Of a DNA stretch of 64,000 nucleotides, positions 27,501 through 37,647 are shown piece by piece. The position numbers and the translations under genes are program-made. Positions within the stretch are counted from its first letter, which is position 1, and every line of letters starts with the position of its first letter. Under the pieces are notes generated by a model. The model had not been told where the DNA came from. It saw nothing but the letters and a program-made list of their open reading frames with translations, and made no database searches. This DNA is from Crotophaga sulcirostris (lineage: Eukaryota; Chordata; Aves; Cuculiformes; Crotophagidae), in contig VYZB01000016.1 of NCBI GenBank assembly GCA_013397455.1, positions 1-64,000 of the forward strand, in the 5' to 3' direction.

Positions 27501-29090
27501 AAACTTTCGGCTTAGGAGGACAAATAGGAGAGAAAATGAAAACATAGGGCTTGAGATTTCACACAGCAAATATTTGAAGGTTTGAATATATTTCCACTGA
27601 AGAAGCTATATATTCTGCAGCTCCACTACAAGTTCTTCTAGGGCAAGCACAAGTTATTGGCACATGCCTTGATGTGTGTCTGCAGCTTTTAACTCACAAA
27701 ACAGTGACACTTTATTTTTCTCTTTTTCCTTCCTTTAAACTAGCTTAGCATCTTAAAAAATCAGCAATTCTTATTAGAGCCAGGTGGCTTATGATCGTGT
27801 GAAAAATATTATTTGCGGGAAAACGTGCTTTTATTTTTTACAAAGCAGACCTGAATTTGCCAGCTGTGGACTATGACCCTTAGAACAAAATCTTCCTCAG
27901 GATTCAGGAAATCAACTTGAATTTAATCTCCTGAGAGTGAATGTCTGCATTCACTTTGACCTCCGGAGAGGGACTTAACTTGGCATGCTGTGGAATTCCA
28001 GTATGCAACATCTCCTAAATCTTTCCTGCCAGTACTCCTACTTTTTCTATACAATTATTATATCATCTCACAGCAATCATTTCTATACTTAGGATAGTTC
28101 TAGCTATTAAGCTTCTTGCTCTTAGTGGAAGAATATAAGGGCTGAATCCCTTCAGACAAAAAGGCAGCCTGAATCAAAATCTATATGCTGGGTAAGTTCC
28201 CTAACCCTGGATGATGAGCTAAAAAATTAAGTGGAATTTCTGACTAGAAGATCAATGCCCCTTGCTTTTGTGAATATTTCTAATCTTTTGATGGATTCAG
28301 CTCTTGAATACAAACCCTTTTTTTTTTTTACGTTTGATTGAACTGAATACTTTCTTGTTTAGCTTCAACAAGCAAAAGATGTTAATTGCTTGCGTAGCCT
28401 TTTTGGTGATCTTCCATGACAGCCTCACAGCCTGGTAAAGGTGAAAAAGATTGAAGTATATCCTTTGTCACTGAGACAACAGAGCAAAGGCTTTCACATG
28501 ACGCTCTTCTACATAAGATTAGTTTATGTAGGTCTTGCTACTATGAGGGTGAGTGCAAAATTGTCTTGAAACTACAAAGAGAGTAAAGTATCAAGGGCTC
28601 ACTCTCAGGTGTGGGAGGATTCTTTTTTGCAAAGCTCTGCAAGGATCTGTCCTGCATCTGAACATGCTAAAGTTCTTGCTAACAGTCTGTATTACAGAAT
28701 AGAAATTGTTGATTAAATTGGTATACGACAGTGGTTGATAGGCTTAAATTCAAAGTGATTTTGACAAACTGGATGAATATTCTGGAAAAAAAAGATGATA
28801 TTCAATAGAGACAGTGCAAAAGGGAGAAGTATTCAGCGACAGAGAGAGCAATAGGAACAATTAATTAGATGGTAGTTAATTAGAGGGAAACAAAACCAAT
28901 CAGAGCTTAAATTGTATCACAAAATGATTATAGGTTAAAAGTCTACTGCTGTTTCAAAGAAAGCTTGCATTTGACATGGACACATGGAAAAGACAGTATA
29001 GTATACACTGTGACACATGCAGAATTATCATTCTTTTTTATAAACACTTAGGAGGTCCCAAGTAGCATATTATAGCCAGCTTTGCACACT
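21518..29090. other. Non-coding upstream DNA, nothing recognised
   Basis: The longest frame is at 26670-26993 (+, 107 codons). It resembles no family I know and has no splice or promoter context. A C-rich then A-rich stretch lies near 23407-23436. Nothing else was recognised. Confidence 0.5.
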
Positions 29091-29485
29091 GAAATTTGAG
29101 AAAGGTACAAATCAGTTGAAGAGAGTCCTGATGAAAGCAGTAAAAGACATCAGCTGTTGAGATGTCCTGGAGTGCCTATGGAACAGTGGAACTGGGCTTT
29201 ATCTATGTAAAGACTGAGGGGCTAATGTAATACTGCCTTTTCAGTGGCTAATGCAATACTCTGAAATCACAGCAAGGAAGATTCAAGGAAAAGTTTGTAA
29301 CTGCGAGTCAGAACAGATTGCCGGAGGAGGCTGTAGTGGTGCTATTGCTGGAGGACTTCAGAACGGGTTAGACAAACACTTGTCAAGAATGACATAGATG
29401 TGGCTGATTGTGCCTTGGGACAGAGCCACGGAGGAGCTGACCTCGCAAGGTCCCCCTCCAGTCCTACTTTTATGTGAAGAGCATT
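29091..29485 (+). mobile_element. Diverged older CR1 3' fragment
   Basis: Blocks typical of an older CR1 subfamily occur in order on the + strand: AACAGATTGCCGGAGGAGGC, a phrase for the sized-down ORF end (GGAGGACTTCAGAACGGGTT, then AGACAAACACTTGTCAAGAA), then TGGGACAGAGCC and GACCTCGCAAGGTCCCCCTC with CCAGTCCTACTTTTATGTG. The left part, from about 29091, is weaker. Divergence is high and no frame is intact. Confidence 0.65.
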
Positions 29486-30109
29486 ATGCTGCTTCCTCCC
29501 ACCCCACCTTCGGAGTTCTTCTGTTCCTCCCACAAGCTTTCCTTTATCTGCAGCTACTCTCCTAAAAATAAACTTTAACTGCCTCTTTTACTATTTTATG
29601 CATGTGTATGAAATGCTTTCTGCACAAGACAGTTCTGTGCAAGGACAGGATCGATCTCCTCTATGAAAAAGGACAGGAGTACTTCTTACCATTTGTAGAT
29701 ATGCACTTTGGTTATAGAAAGAGGATTCTCACTGCAGGATTTAGACCTAGGCATTCAGAAATATTTTGACCACCAAGAGAAATATGAACTGTAATTGAAG
29801 TGATGGCTTTTTATATATATAAAAAAAAGAAGTCAGATATACCTTTGTTTTACAGTATTCATTCTAGACACACTGAAATGACAAATCTGGTACACGTTTT
29901 CCCACTGTTTGATGTGTCAAAGCTGAAAGGGCACCATCTCCAAGTAAGCCTAAGTGTCCTCCTGTTCTGAGAGAGGAGCTGGTTTGAGAAGAAAAGGTAA
30001 TTGAACAAGGTAGTCAGAACGAGCAGCTGAACTCAGACCAGAAACCCAAACGGGTCTGATGCGACAAGCAAGGTAGAACCAACAACCGGAGCCACATCGC
30101 TTTGACCAT
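29486..30109. other. Upstream flank of the CpG island
   Basis: AT-rich sequence with no recognised feature. Base composition changes abruptly near 30090-30120, where the GC-rich island begins. Confidence 0.6.
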
Positions 30110-30118
30110 CTCCTTCCC

Positions 30119-30350
30119 TCGCTGCTGCTCCCGAAGCAGGGGCGACCCTGGCCCCCTCGCTGCTGCTCCCGGAGCGGGGGCGACCCTGGCCCCCTCGCTG
30201 CTGCTCCCGGAGCAGGGGGTGCCCCCGGCCCCCTCGCTGCTGCTCCCGGAGCGGGGGTGCCCCCGGCCCCCCTCGCTGCTGCTCCCGGAGCGGGGGTGCC
30301 CCCGGCCCCCCTCGCTGCTGCTCCCGGAGCGGGGGTGCCCCCGGCCCCCG
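30119..30350. repeat. GC-rich minisatellite, six units of 38-39 bp
   Basis: The phrase TCGCTGCTGCTCCCG starts at 30119, 30157, 30195, 30234, 30273 and 30312, giving periods of 38, 38, 39, 39 and 39. Units 1-2 carry GGGGCGACCCTGGCC, whereas units 4-6 carry GGGGGTGCCCCCGGCC and are nearly identical. Unit 3 is intermediate. This suggests expansion from the right side. Runs of G on the - strand could form G-quadruplexes. Change of period from 38 to 39 shifts any reading frame, which argues against coding. Confidence 0.95.
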
Positions 30351-30615
30351 CGGCGCGGGGTGGTGGCCGGGCGGGCTGGGGAAAGGCGGCGCTGCGGGGG
30401 GAGCGGCGGGCAGGTGAGCGGCCGCCGGGGCCCTGGGACAGGGAGCCGCCCGCGGGCTCCGAGCGCGGTTCCCCCCGCGTTCCACGCAGCGTCGCGGAGG
30501 ATGGACCGGAACGGGAATTGCAAGCCCCGGCCCCGGCGCGCGGCAGCGGCACCGCCGCCCCGCTCTGGCCGCGGGTGTCCGCGGCGGGGACAGTTCCGCT
30601 CGCCCGCCGGCGCGG

Positions 30616-31257
30616 NNNNNNNNNNNNNNNNNNNNNNNNNNNNNNNNNNNNNNNNNNNNNNNNNNNNNNNNNNNNNNNNNNNNNNNNNNNNNNNNNNNNN
30701 NNNNNNNNNNNNNNNNNNNNNNNNNNNNNNNNNNNNNNNNNNNNNNNNNNNNNNNNNNNNNNNNNNNNNNNNNNNNNNNNNNNNNNNNNNNNNNNNNNNN
30801 NNNNNNNNNNNNNNNNNNNNNNNNNNNNNNNNNNNNNNNNNNNNNNNNNNNNNNNNNNNNNNNNNNNNNNNNNNNNNNNNNNNNNNNNNNNNNNNNNNNN
30901 NNNNNNNNNNNNNNNNNNNNNNNNNNNNNNNNNNNNNNNNNNNNNNNNNNNNNNNNNNNNNNNNNNNNNNNNNNNNNNNNNNNNNNNNNNNNNNNNNNNN
31001 NNNNNNNNNNNNNNNNNNNNNNNNNNNNNNNNNNNNNNNNNNNNNNNNNNNNNNNNNNNNNNNNNNNNNNNNNNNNNNNNNNNNNNNNNNNNNNNNNNNN
31101 NNNNNNNNNNNNNNNNNNNNNNNNNNNNNNNNNNNNNNNNNNNNNNNNNNNNNNNNNNNNNNNNNNNNNNNNNNNNNNNNNNNNNNNNNNNNNNNNNNNN
31201 NNNNNNNNNNNNNNNNNNNNNNNNNNNNNNNNNNNNNNNNNNNNNNNNNNNNNNNNN
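30616..31257. other. Assembly gap (642 N)
   Basis: A continuous run of N lies inside the CpG island, directly upstream of the coding exon. It probably replaces GC-rich promoter and 5'UTR sequence that failed in sequencing. The stated length may be an estimate. Confidence 0.99.
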
Positions 31258-31365
31258 GAGAAGTTTCTCCGCGGCCCCTCCGAGGGACGGCGGGGAGGGG
31301 AGCACCTGGCCGCGCGGTGCTGGAGGAGCCGCTGGCGCGGGCACCGGAGCAGCCCGGCTTTGGCC
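31258..31365 (+). other. GALNTL6: Probable 5'UTR of the GALNTL6-like gene (3' part)
   Basis: This is GC-rich sequence between the gap and the start codon. It has no in-frame ATG upstream of 31366 in the visible part. A TTG two codons upstream (31360) keeps the frame open but is not a credible start. The context GGCC before the ATG gives a G at -3, an acceptable Kozak site. How far the transcript extends upstream is unknown because of the gap. Confidence 0.6.
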
Positions 31366-31503
31366 ATGAAGAGGAAGCAGAAGAGGTTTCTGCAAATGAC
31401 GCTGCTCTTCACCGCGGCTCTGATTTTCCTGCCCGACATCGGCCTCTGGTCGCTCTACAAGGAGAAGCACCTGGTGAAGCCCGCCGAGCCCGCCGAGCCC
31501 CAG
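31366..31503 (+). CDS. GALNTL6: GALNTL6-like polypeptide GalNAc-transferase, first coding exon (partial gene)
   Basis: Forty-six codons form the N-terminus of a GT27-family polypeptide N-acetylgalactosaminyltransferase. Members are Golgi type II membrane proteins that move GalNAc from UDP-GalNAc to Ser/Thr to start mucin-type O-glycans. Residues 2-7 are basic (KRKQKR). Residues about 8-31 form the single signal-anchor, including [11 protein letters not shown] and IGLWSLY. Residues 32-46 begin the lumenal stem ([15 protein letters not shown]). By recall, the fit to vertebrate GALNTL6 is close, with the same length to the exon end and the same [10 protein letters not shown] start. The paralogue GALNT10 shares only the general pattern. 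The exon ends at CAG|GTAGGT in phase 0. The catalytic and ricin-type lectin domains lie on later exons outside the window. The catalytic competence of GALNTL6 has been less clear than that of its paralogues and cannot be judged here. Confidence 0.9.
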
Positions 31504-31509
31504 GTAGGT
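31504..31509 (+). other. Splice donor of intron 1
   Basis: GTAGGT directly follows CAG, a near-consensus U1 site. Breaking here gives a 46-codon first exon in phase 0, matching where the recalled GALNTL6 protein crosses from its stem start into exon 2. Reading on past the site stays open to 31794 but gives a GC-biased, non-family sequence. Confidence 0.88.
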
Positions 31510-34500
31510 GCGAAGCGCCCGGCAGGTGCCGCCGCCTCTCGGGGCGCGGGGCTGAGCGGGGCCGCGCGGAGAAGCGGCAGCGCGTGGGCCGGCCCCGCGC
31601 CGCGGAGCGGCAGAGTTGCGGGCGAACGCGGGAGCCTGGCGGCCGGGGCTCCCCGGGAAGGGCGGGGGTGCGCGGTCGCTGAAGCTGCTGTGAAACCGGG
31701 AGGACGTGGGGTCGTGCACGCTTCGTTGGTCTCCGATTCTCATTACGAGAAGTGGCGTTTTTACCGCAACTTTTATTTGTCTGGCTCTCGGTGATACTTC
31801 CCGAAGTGGTGTGGGGCTTTATGGCCGCTAAAATTGCCCGGGGTCCACGTAGGTAACTCACCGCCCGGATATTTTTGTTTCCCCTTCCTTTCTGCTGCCA
31901 ACTCGGCAGACGTGGCTGACAGTCTTTTCCTCTCCTCAGCGCTACTAATGTGACTTGATACAACCACGCTGTGTGTAGCTGCTTGTCAGACTGGTGTCAC
32001 AACGAACTTTTAAGTGTTTCCAGTTTCCAGTCTCACTGTTATTAATAACAGCAGATGACATAAGCTGGGTTGTTGTTTTTTTTTTCCTTAAGTTATTCTT
32101 CAAGTCGCTGGGTTTATGTATGACTCGTAAATCACGGTATGACCTGCGTTGAGTGAAGTTTAGGTTTGGGGAGTTGTTGCAATGCAATGCTTTGAAACCC
32201 TGCCTGCAATTTGCCAAGGCTTGTGTTTGTCCTGTTCGACAGTGCTGTGCTCCTACACTGTGTCAGTGCCATTTAAATATAACATAAATATTTCATAGAT
32301 CATTAGTAAAAAATTATGGGATTGTTTGATCTTTTAGCTTGTTTAGCAGTTGCATAGCCTTCATGTTAGAGTGTATTAGACAACATCATGTATCATTTTA
32401 GTGTATTAGTAGTCTTAATTTCAAGGGTCATCACCCACGTATATAATGCATTTTCCACATACTAAATGCATTTAAGTCAGCGTCTTCAGTTGAACAGTAA
32501 CATATTTGCTTCTTTGTTAGTTTAGCTATCCTTTACAGAAGTTAGTTCTCTGAAGTATTGTAACTTTGGTTACTGAAGTATACTGAATGGGAGATATTTT
32601 ATTACTACAGGAGGAGTTTAGGGATAGCTTCTTAATTTGAAGCTTACTTTATCTTTCCAGAGGTTTTGAAATGCTGTAGGTGTCAGGTGCTGGAAGTAAT
32701 TTCTACTAAAAGAAAATTATACACGAATTATACATGGTCTGTCATTAGTTTACAAGGTGTATAGTGTAGTCTTTGCAGATTCTTATTTACTTTGTGGTTT
32801 AGGAAAGCTAAGTTGTTCAGTGCAAATAATGTTTTCTGTATCTGTTGCATGGCTTTTTACAAGATACATGCATAAGGTGAAATTTCTAATGCTCAAGACT
32901 GCACTCTTAAGTAGAGCATGACTGGCTAGCACTTGAAGGGAAATAAGTGTTTTTTTTTAAAAAAAAGTTCTGGATACAGTGGTGGAAGAAAACCTTGGGA
33001 GAGCAGCAGCTGAGCATATATGGACTACTGAGACATGTTAATGAGACCCCAGCAAATTTTAAATACTAAGTTTTCTGAAAGAGGCTTTTAACCAGCTTCC
33101 TTTTCTTTCTTTGCTCCCCACCTGAATACTAATTGAGCAGTAATGGGACTGTTTAATAGGAAAACAATAAAAATGAGCAATGAAACTTTGAACCTTACAG
33201 CTAACTCTAGTATAATTCCACTATCGCAGTCAGAATTGAAGTCATGTTGGCAATGTCGTTGTCCAGTGAGGCTTGCAGGTTGAAGTAGAGTTGAGTAATG
33301 CAATTACAATACTTGTGCCTTTGCCTTTTGGGTTATAACATGCATATCCATACAAGGAACAAGGGTTGAAATACAAGTTTTGAGTTCAACTCTTTTAAAT
33401 ATGAAGGATAATGTAAGAATACAGTCAGTGTATTTCTTTGAGACTACCCAAGAAATGAGGGCGTACTAGAAAAAAACTACATTAGAAATAGTGAAATAGT
33501 ATAGTAGAAACACAACTTCTTTTTTTCCTGTTAGGTTGGTAGGAGATGCAAGAATTTCAGTGCTGAGCACAGTCTTTCTTTACCCTTGAGGTGTTCAATT
33601 ACTCAGTACTTAGAGCAACTTAACACAACTTTAAAAGTCAGTCCTCCTGGAGCCGCAGCAGACTTCTCTTATGTAGTCTAAACTTGTGTGAGATTACACA
33701 CACACGTACATACATACTCTACGTATGTAGAGTCAGCACCTGAGACAGCGGTGTACAGCCAGGCTGTTGTTGTATGTAGTGACCATGGAAGAGAGGCAGA
33801 GCAGAGCTGTCAGTGACTTTAAGCCATAGACTGGATTGGTTTTGCCAGTTATGTGTCTGCTGGTATTCTGTTGCTGACACTAATGTTTATAAACATGCCA
33901 TCTTGTTTTAATAACATTTAAATTAATCCTATTGATCATCAGGTGTTTTTTGAGAAGACAACATGGTGAAATTCTGATTTTCTGGCTAGTTTAACATTAA
34001 ACTTCTCAATTCATTGTTAAAACAGATATCCCCAAACTTGCCTCTGGATGAAGGCTCTGTCAGCCACTCTTACCATGTAAGCTGCTTGCCGTAGCACCCC
34101 AGAGGGAAGGAGGGGTAGCAGACTGATGTAGGAGGCGTTGATCCTGAAAGCAATAACCAGAGAAGCTGTTCAAAAATGGTCCACAATGCAAAAATAGTCT
34201 ATCAATGGTAGAACAGTGTCTTTCCTAGTGCCTAGAAGAAGGCACTTGTGCTCTTTAGTGCTATCTGGAAATGCTCACGTGAGAAATTAAGTTGTCTTTT
34301 TTATTCTTTAAAGTAGAGCTGCAATAAGTTACATAAGATGTTTTTTGTTGTTGTTCTGCAAATTCTGTTTCTGAGCAGAGCAACTCTTCTTTAGGAAAGG
34401 TTAAAAGATGAGAAAATGATATTGATGACCCTGATTTCAGACAGCATTAATGATTTTGATCACTGTACATAAATTTTATTGTTAACCTCGAAGTGTTTCA

Positions 34501-35694
34501 TACAAATTCACTCTTTTTTTGACCTGTCATATTTTCCTAAGTTTTTCATTGTGAACTTGAAAGACTTTGTCTTTATATTTTGTTAATTGTTATTTACTTT
34601 TGATTTGTCACAACTGGAACTTCAAGGGTAAGGGTACAGTTATTGAGGTTCTGAGTTACATGGAGCAACAAGCTCTCTGTAAAACACAGTTTGACAATAA
34701 AGCAGTACATGTGAGGGGAAAAAATATAATCAATTTCTGGTGTAATTATTTTTAAGCCAGTCTTCCGTGCTGTGCTATGGGAATAAGGGAAATTGAATAG
34801 AGTATTTTTATTGCCTTTTTAAAAAAGTCTCATAAATTCCTTAACACATTATGGTGTTCTTGAGTTTTGATTACATTTTTTATCGTTAGTTTAACTTTGT
34901 CTTTTTTTTGGTTTTGTCACTGAAAATATTATGCATGTGATATAAGTATCCTATCTGATCTTTTCTTTTGGCAAAGTCCCAAGGCCGGGGTGTTTGAATA
35001 GTAAGTTATGTTGGTGAAACTTCTAATTTCATTTTTGTTTTCTGTGGAGGGAAAGCAGCAATGCAGTATGTCCAGTAGGATGTAATCCTAGTCCAAACCT
35101 CTTTTTCTGATGCTATCTAAAGTTAGTGCTACTTTATTTGAGTACAATAAGGCTTTATCCTTGTCTGTTAATATACTTAAAATATGTGAAAAATAACTTC
35201 GTATTAAAGAAACAAATTTCCCGCAACAGCTTTCCATTGTCCTTAATACAGGTGTTTAACAAAAAATGTTGAGAGGTGTTTCTGTCTGGTTTTATGGGAT
35301 GCCAGCGTGACTGGCTGAAAGGAGGGCAGTCTAGTGAAGTAACCACTAATACATTTCAGCTTCATTTGGTACTTTTTTCATTTAGTTGCCATCTCCTTGC
35401 TTCTTGGTGTCGGATCTCCTCACTTAAAATTGAATTGAACAGCAGCATCTCTTGGTCACTGATGCTCTATAATACTTATTCATAAGTGTATTACTGAAAT
35501 GCTTTATGATGTGTGAAGTAAGGAAAGAAGGTAGATTTCTGGCTTTGTTTCACTTGAGCTTTGGCGTAGCGGGATGTGATACTTTAATGTTCTGATTTAG
35601 GAACTTCTGCGGCACAAGATTTCGGTGGTGTTCGCTTTTTTATTTTGGTGCAAGCACGGTGCCCACAGCAGACCAAAATACAGCCACACTGTCA

Positions 35695-35821
35695 GGGGAA
35701 GAGTTGGGGGATAGAGTCACATTAGTGCCATGGTTTAGATGATGAGTTGGTGTTAGTGTTGGGTTATAGGTTGGACTTGATGATCTCAGAGGTCCTTTCC
35801 AGCCTTGTGATACTGTGATAC
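35695..35821 (+). mobile_element. CR1 3' tail fragment
   Basis: The + strand holds GTGCCATGGTTTAGATGATG, then GGTTATAGGTTGGACTTGAT, GATCTCAGAGGTCCTTTCCA, and two 8-mer tail units (TTGTGATA, CTGTGATA) at about 35805-35820. It is the same subfamily as 21233-21517, in the opposite orientation. The left edge is approximate. Confidence 0.9.
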
Positions 35822-35840
35822 ATTCTCTTTCCATTGTCCT

Positions 35841-36196
35841 GTGAATTCTGTTTCTGTCTGGGTAGCCCCATGGTTAGGTCTTTTACCTGGGGTTTGTGAG
35901 CTGTGTATTTAAATGAACTCCTCAGGATAAGGAGAACTTAGTTCATTCAAATCCCGGGTGTGTACTGTAGTTGGCAAACAGGCACAAAATCCACCTTCCA
36001 AGCCTGGTGACTGTGAAAATACTAACTTTGACTCCTCAATCCAGGAAGCAGTTTCAGCCTGAAATCTGTCTTGCAAACACCCTGCTGTTTAGTACACAGA
36101 TTCTGATAATCATAATTGTTCCTAGACAGTTAGTGATGTTTCCTCACTATTAATGCCAGTGAAGTACAAAGCTTGGGTTGGTGAATTCTGTTTCTG
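35841..36196. repeat. Segment flanked by perfect 16-bp direct repeats (possible insertion)
   Basis: GTGAATTCTGTTTCTG occurs at 35841-35856 and again at 36181-36196, enclosing 324 bp. If these are target-site duplications, the enclosed DNA is an insertion. Near its left end it carries TGGTTAGG (35871-35878) and TTCAAATCCCGGG (35946-35958), which recall the A and B boxes of a tRNA-type Pol III promoter, but about 70 bp apart, roughly double the spacing in a tRNA. A small hairpin (AATGAACT...AGTTCATT) lies between them. There is no poly-A or CR1-like tail at the right end. The motif AATTCTGTTTCTG also occurs at 34361-34373, so chance or local duplication remains possible. Confidence 0.45.
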
Positions 36197-36414
36197 AAGC
36201 TCCATAAAAGCTGCATCTTGAAAGTGAAACTTTGTTTTCTTTTTTCCACTTAGCTATGTTTCCCTTGCTTTTCCATTTGATATCAATGGCTACAAAAATC
36301 TTCTATTAAGTATGCTTTGATTAGGACACAAGTAGACACTTATTTCCTATGATTGCACTGTCAGGAGAATCGTTTACTTATGTGTTTAGCTCCACTATCT
36401 CAGATACTTACCTT

Positions 36415-36525
36415 TGCTTTCACTACAAACCTGTGAGGTAAGAGTTTTGTTTCTCTTTAACAGAGGAGTAAATAAAGTATACAGTGGCAAACAGGCCCAA
36501 GTCTACAGAAGTAGCTGCTTGACTA
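36415..36525 (-). mobile_element. Possible MIR-like SINE remnant
   Basis: The + strand reads CACTACAAACCTGTGAGGTAAG, then TTTAACAGAGGAGTAAATAA, then GGCCCAAGTCTACAGAAGTA. This follows the order of the reverse complement of the MIR core (CAACCCTATGAGGTAGG, TTTACAGATGAGGAAACTGA, GCCCAAGGTCACACAGCTAG). It is strongly diverged. The call is from recall of the consensus. Confidence 0.5.
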
Positions 36526-37600
36526 TTTCTGACATTAATTTGTACTATTTTGTGAGAGTGCACGGTAAACCATAAAAAAATAACTGGTAACATGAATCTT
36601 CACTTTATGTGCTCAGCTTTTTGGTTGCTGTGCACATGCTGTTCTGAGGAAGGTCTTGTTTCCCTCCTCAGAGAAGCAGCTGGGACTGAGTGTGTTCAAT
36701 CCTCTTATTCTGCAACCCTGTCCATTGCGGCCTGGTACATCAGTTCCAAGGGCCCCTATATGTGACATGACAAAATAGAGCTTAGTGTCTTCAAATGCAG
36801 CAGATTTGTGATCTGTGTTTTGCCATTGAAGTATTTAACAGTCATACAGTTAACACTTCAGTAATTCACTTCCTTATCTGAATTGTTCATGTATAATTTT
36901 ATTCCCCTGTATATATTGGCACCTACTGAGGAAAATATAGTTTGAGGTCTAAAACCTTCGTTACTTTAAGATACTATATTATTTTTGGCAATTAACAGTA
37001 TGTTTCTGTTGTATTCAGTATACCAGAGGGAGCCCTCCTGTGGTTAACTTAATGCCTATCAATTTTCAGGAATGTTACTAAACTGAATGTATCTTACAGG
37101 ATAAAAGAGACTATTTTCTATATTTAGTTTTCAATCCATTTAAGTCAGAGTTTGTTATGCATTTCAGATATTATTATTGTGTGTAGTTAAACTATTTTAT
37201 AAGCACTGCCATTTCACATTTATCCAAATCCGAACACAAGGGCAAGAAGCCTCTGTGCATGCCAACATTTGGACTTGCAGGAGGGGCACTGTGATGAGGG
37301 GGACTTAGTGGCCTTATGGAAGAATCGGGATGCAGGATTGCTCACTGATTGGGGAGAATACCCAAGCTGTATTTTGCCCCCTCACTGGGACTTGATGCTC
37401 ACTTCTTTCCTGTATTTCCTCTTCTCCCTCTGCAGGGAATGTAGCTCCTGTGTTTGGGTCTGGAGAACCACGGTGGTACTGTAGGTGCATCCCATTTGGG
37501 ATCCAGATTGTACTGTGCCACTGTGTGTGCCATTTGGTGGAGATGCAGATTTGTGTGTAGGCAGATAACTGTTCACATACAGAACAAAGAACAATTCAGT

Positions 37601-37647
37601 TCTTTTTTCTTTTCCTTTTTTTTTTTCCTTTTTTTTTTTTTTTTTTT
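37601..37647 (+). repeat. T-rich homopolymer tract
   Basis: A nearly pure T tract with a few C interruptions, including a run of 18 T ending at 37647. The frame across it that encodes a string of Phe is an artefact of this tract. Confidence 0.9.

Larger units (their letters stand above)
30110..31720 (+). promoter_or_regulatory. CpG island promoter region of the GALNTL6-like gene
   Basis: The stretch is very rich in G, C and CpG, in sharp contrast to the AT-rich DNA on both sides, and it surrounds the only recognisable coding exon. That is the usual layout of a TATA-less vertebrate CpG-island promoter. GC-box-like strings occur (for example GGGCGGGCTGGGG near 30369 and CCGCCCCGCTC near 30554), and no TATA box is visible in the sequenced part. 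The likely core promoter and transcription start fall in the N gap, so the start site cannot be placed. Long frames on both strands here come from high GC and lack of stops, not from coding. Confidence 0.85.

Noticed and set aside
30014..30523. A - strand frame with GAPPLREQQRG-like repeats
   Set aside because: The repeated peptide is only the translated minisatellite. Units of 38 bp shift the frame among copies, and there is no family match.
31360..31365. TTG as an upstream start of the GALNTL6 exon
   Set aside because: The ATG at 31366 has an acceptable Kozak context and matches the known family start. A TTG start is not expected in a vertebrate gene.
29950..31743. Long - strand open frames of 468-597 codons, and + strand frames of 370 and 526 codons, across the CpG island
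   Set aside because: They cross 642 N, are open in several frames on both strands at once, and consist of Pro/Gly/Ala/Arg-rich sequence. High GC and scarcity of stop codons explain them.
33715..33734. Short inverted repeat ACTCTAC-GTAT-GTAGAGT
   Set aside because: Seven-base arms next to a CA/TACA simple repeat are expected by chance at this scale.
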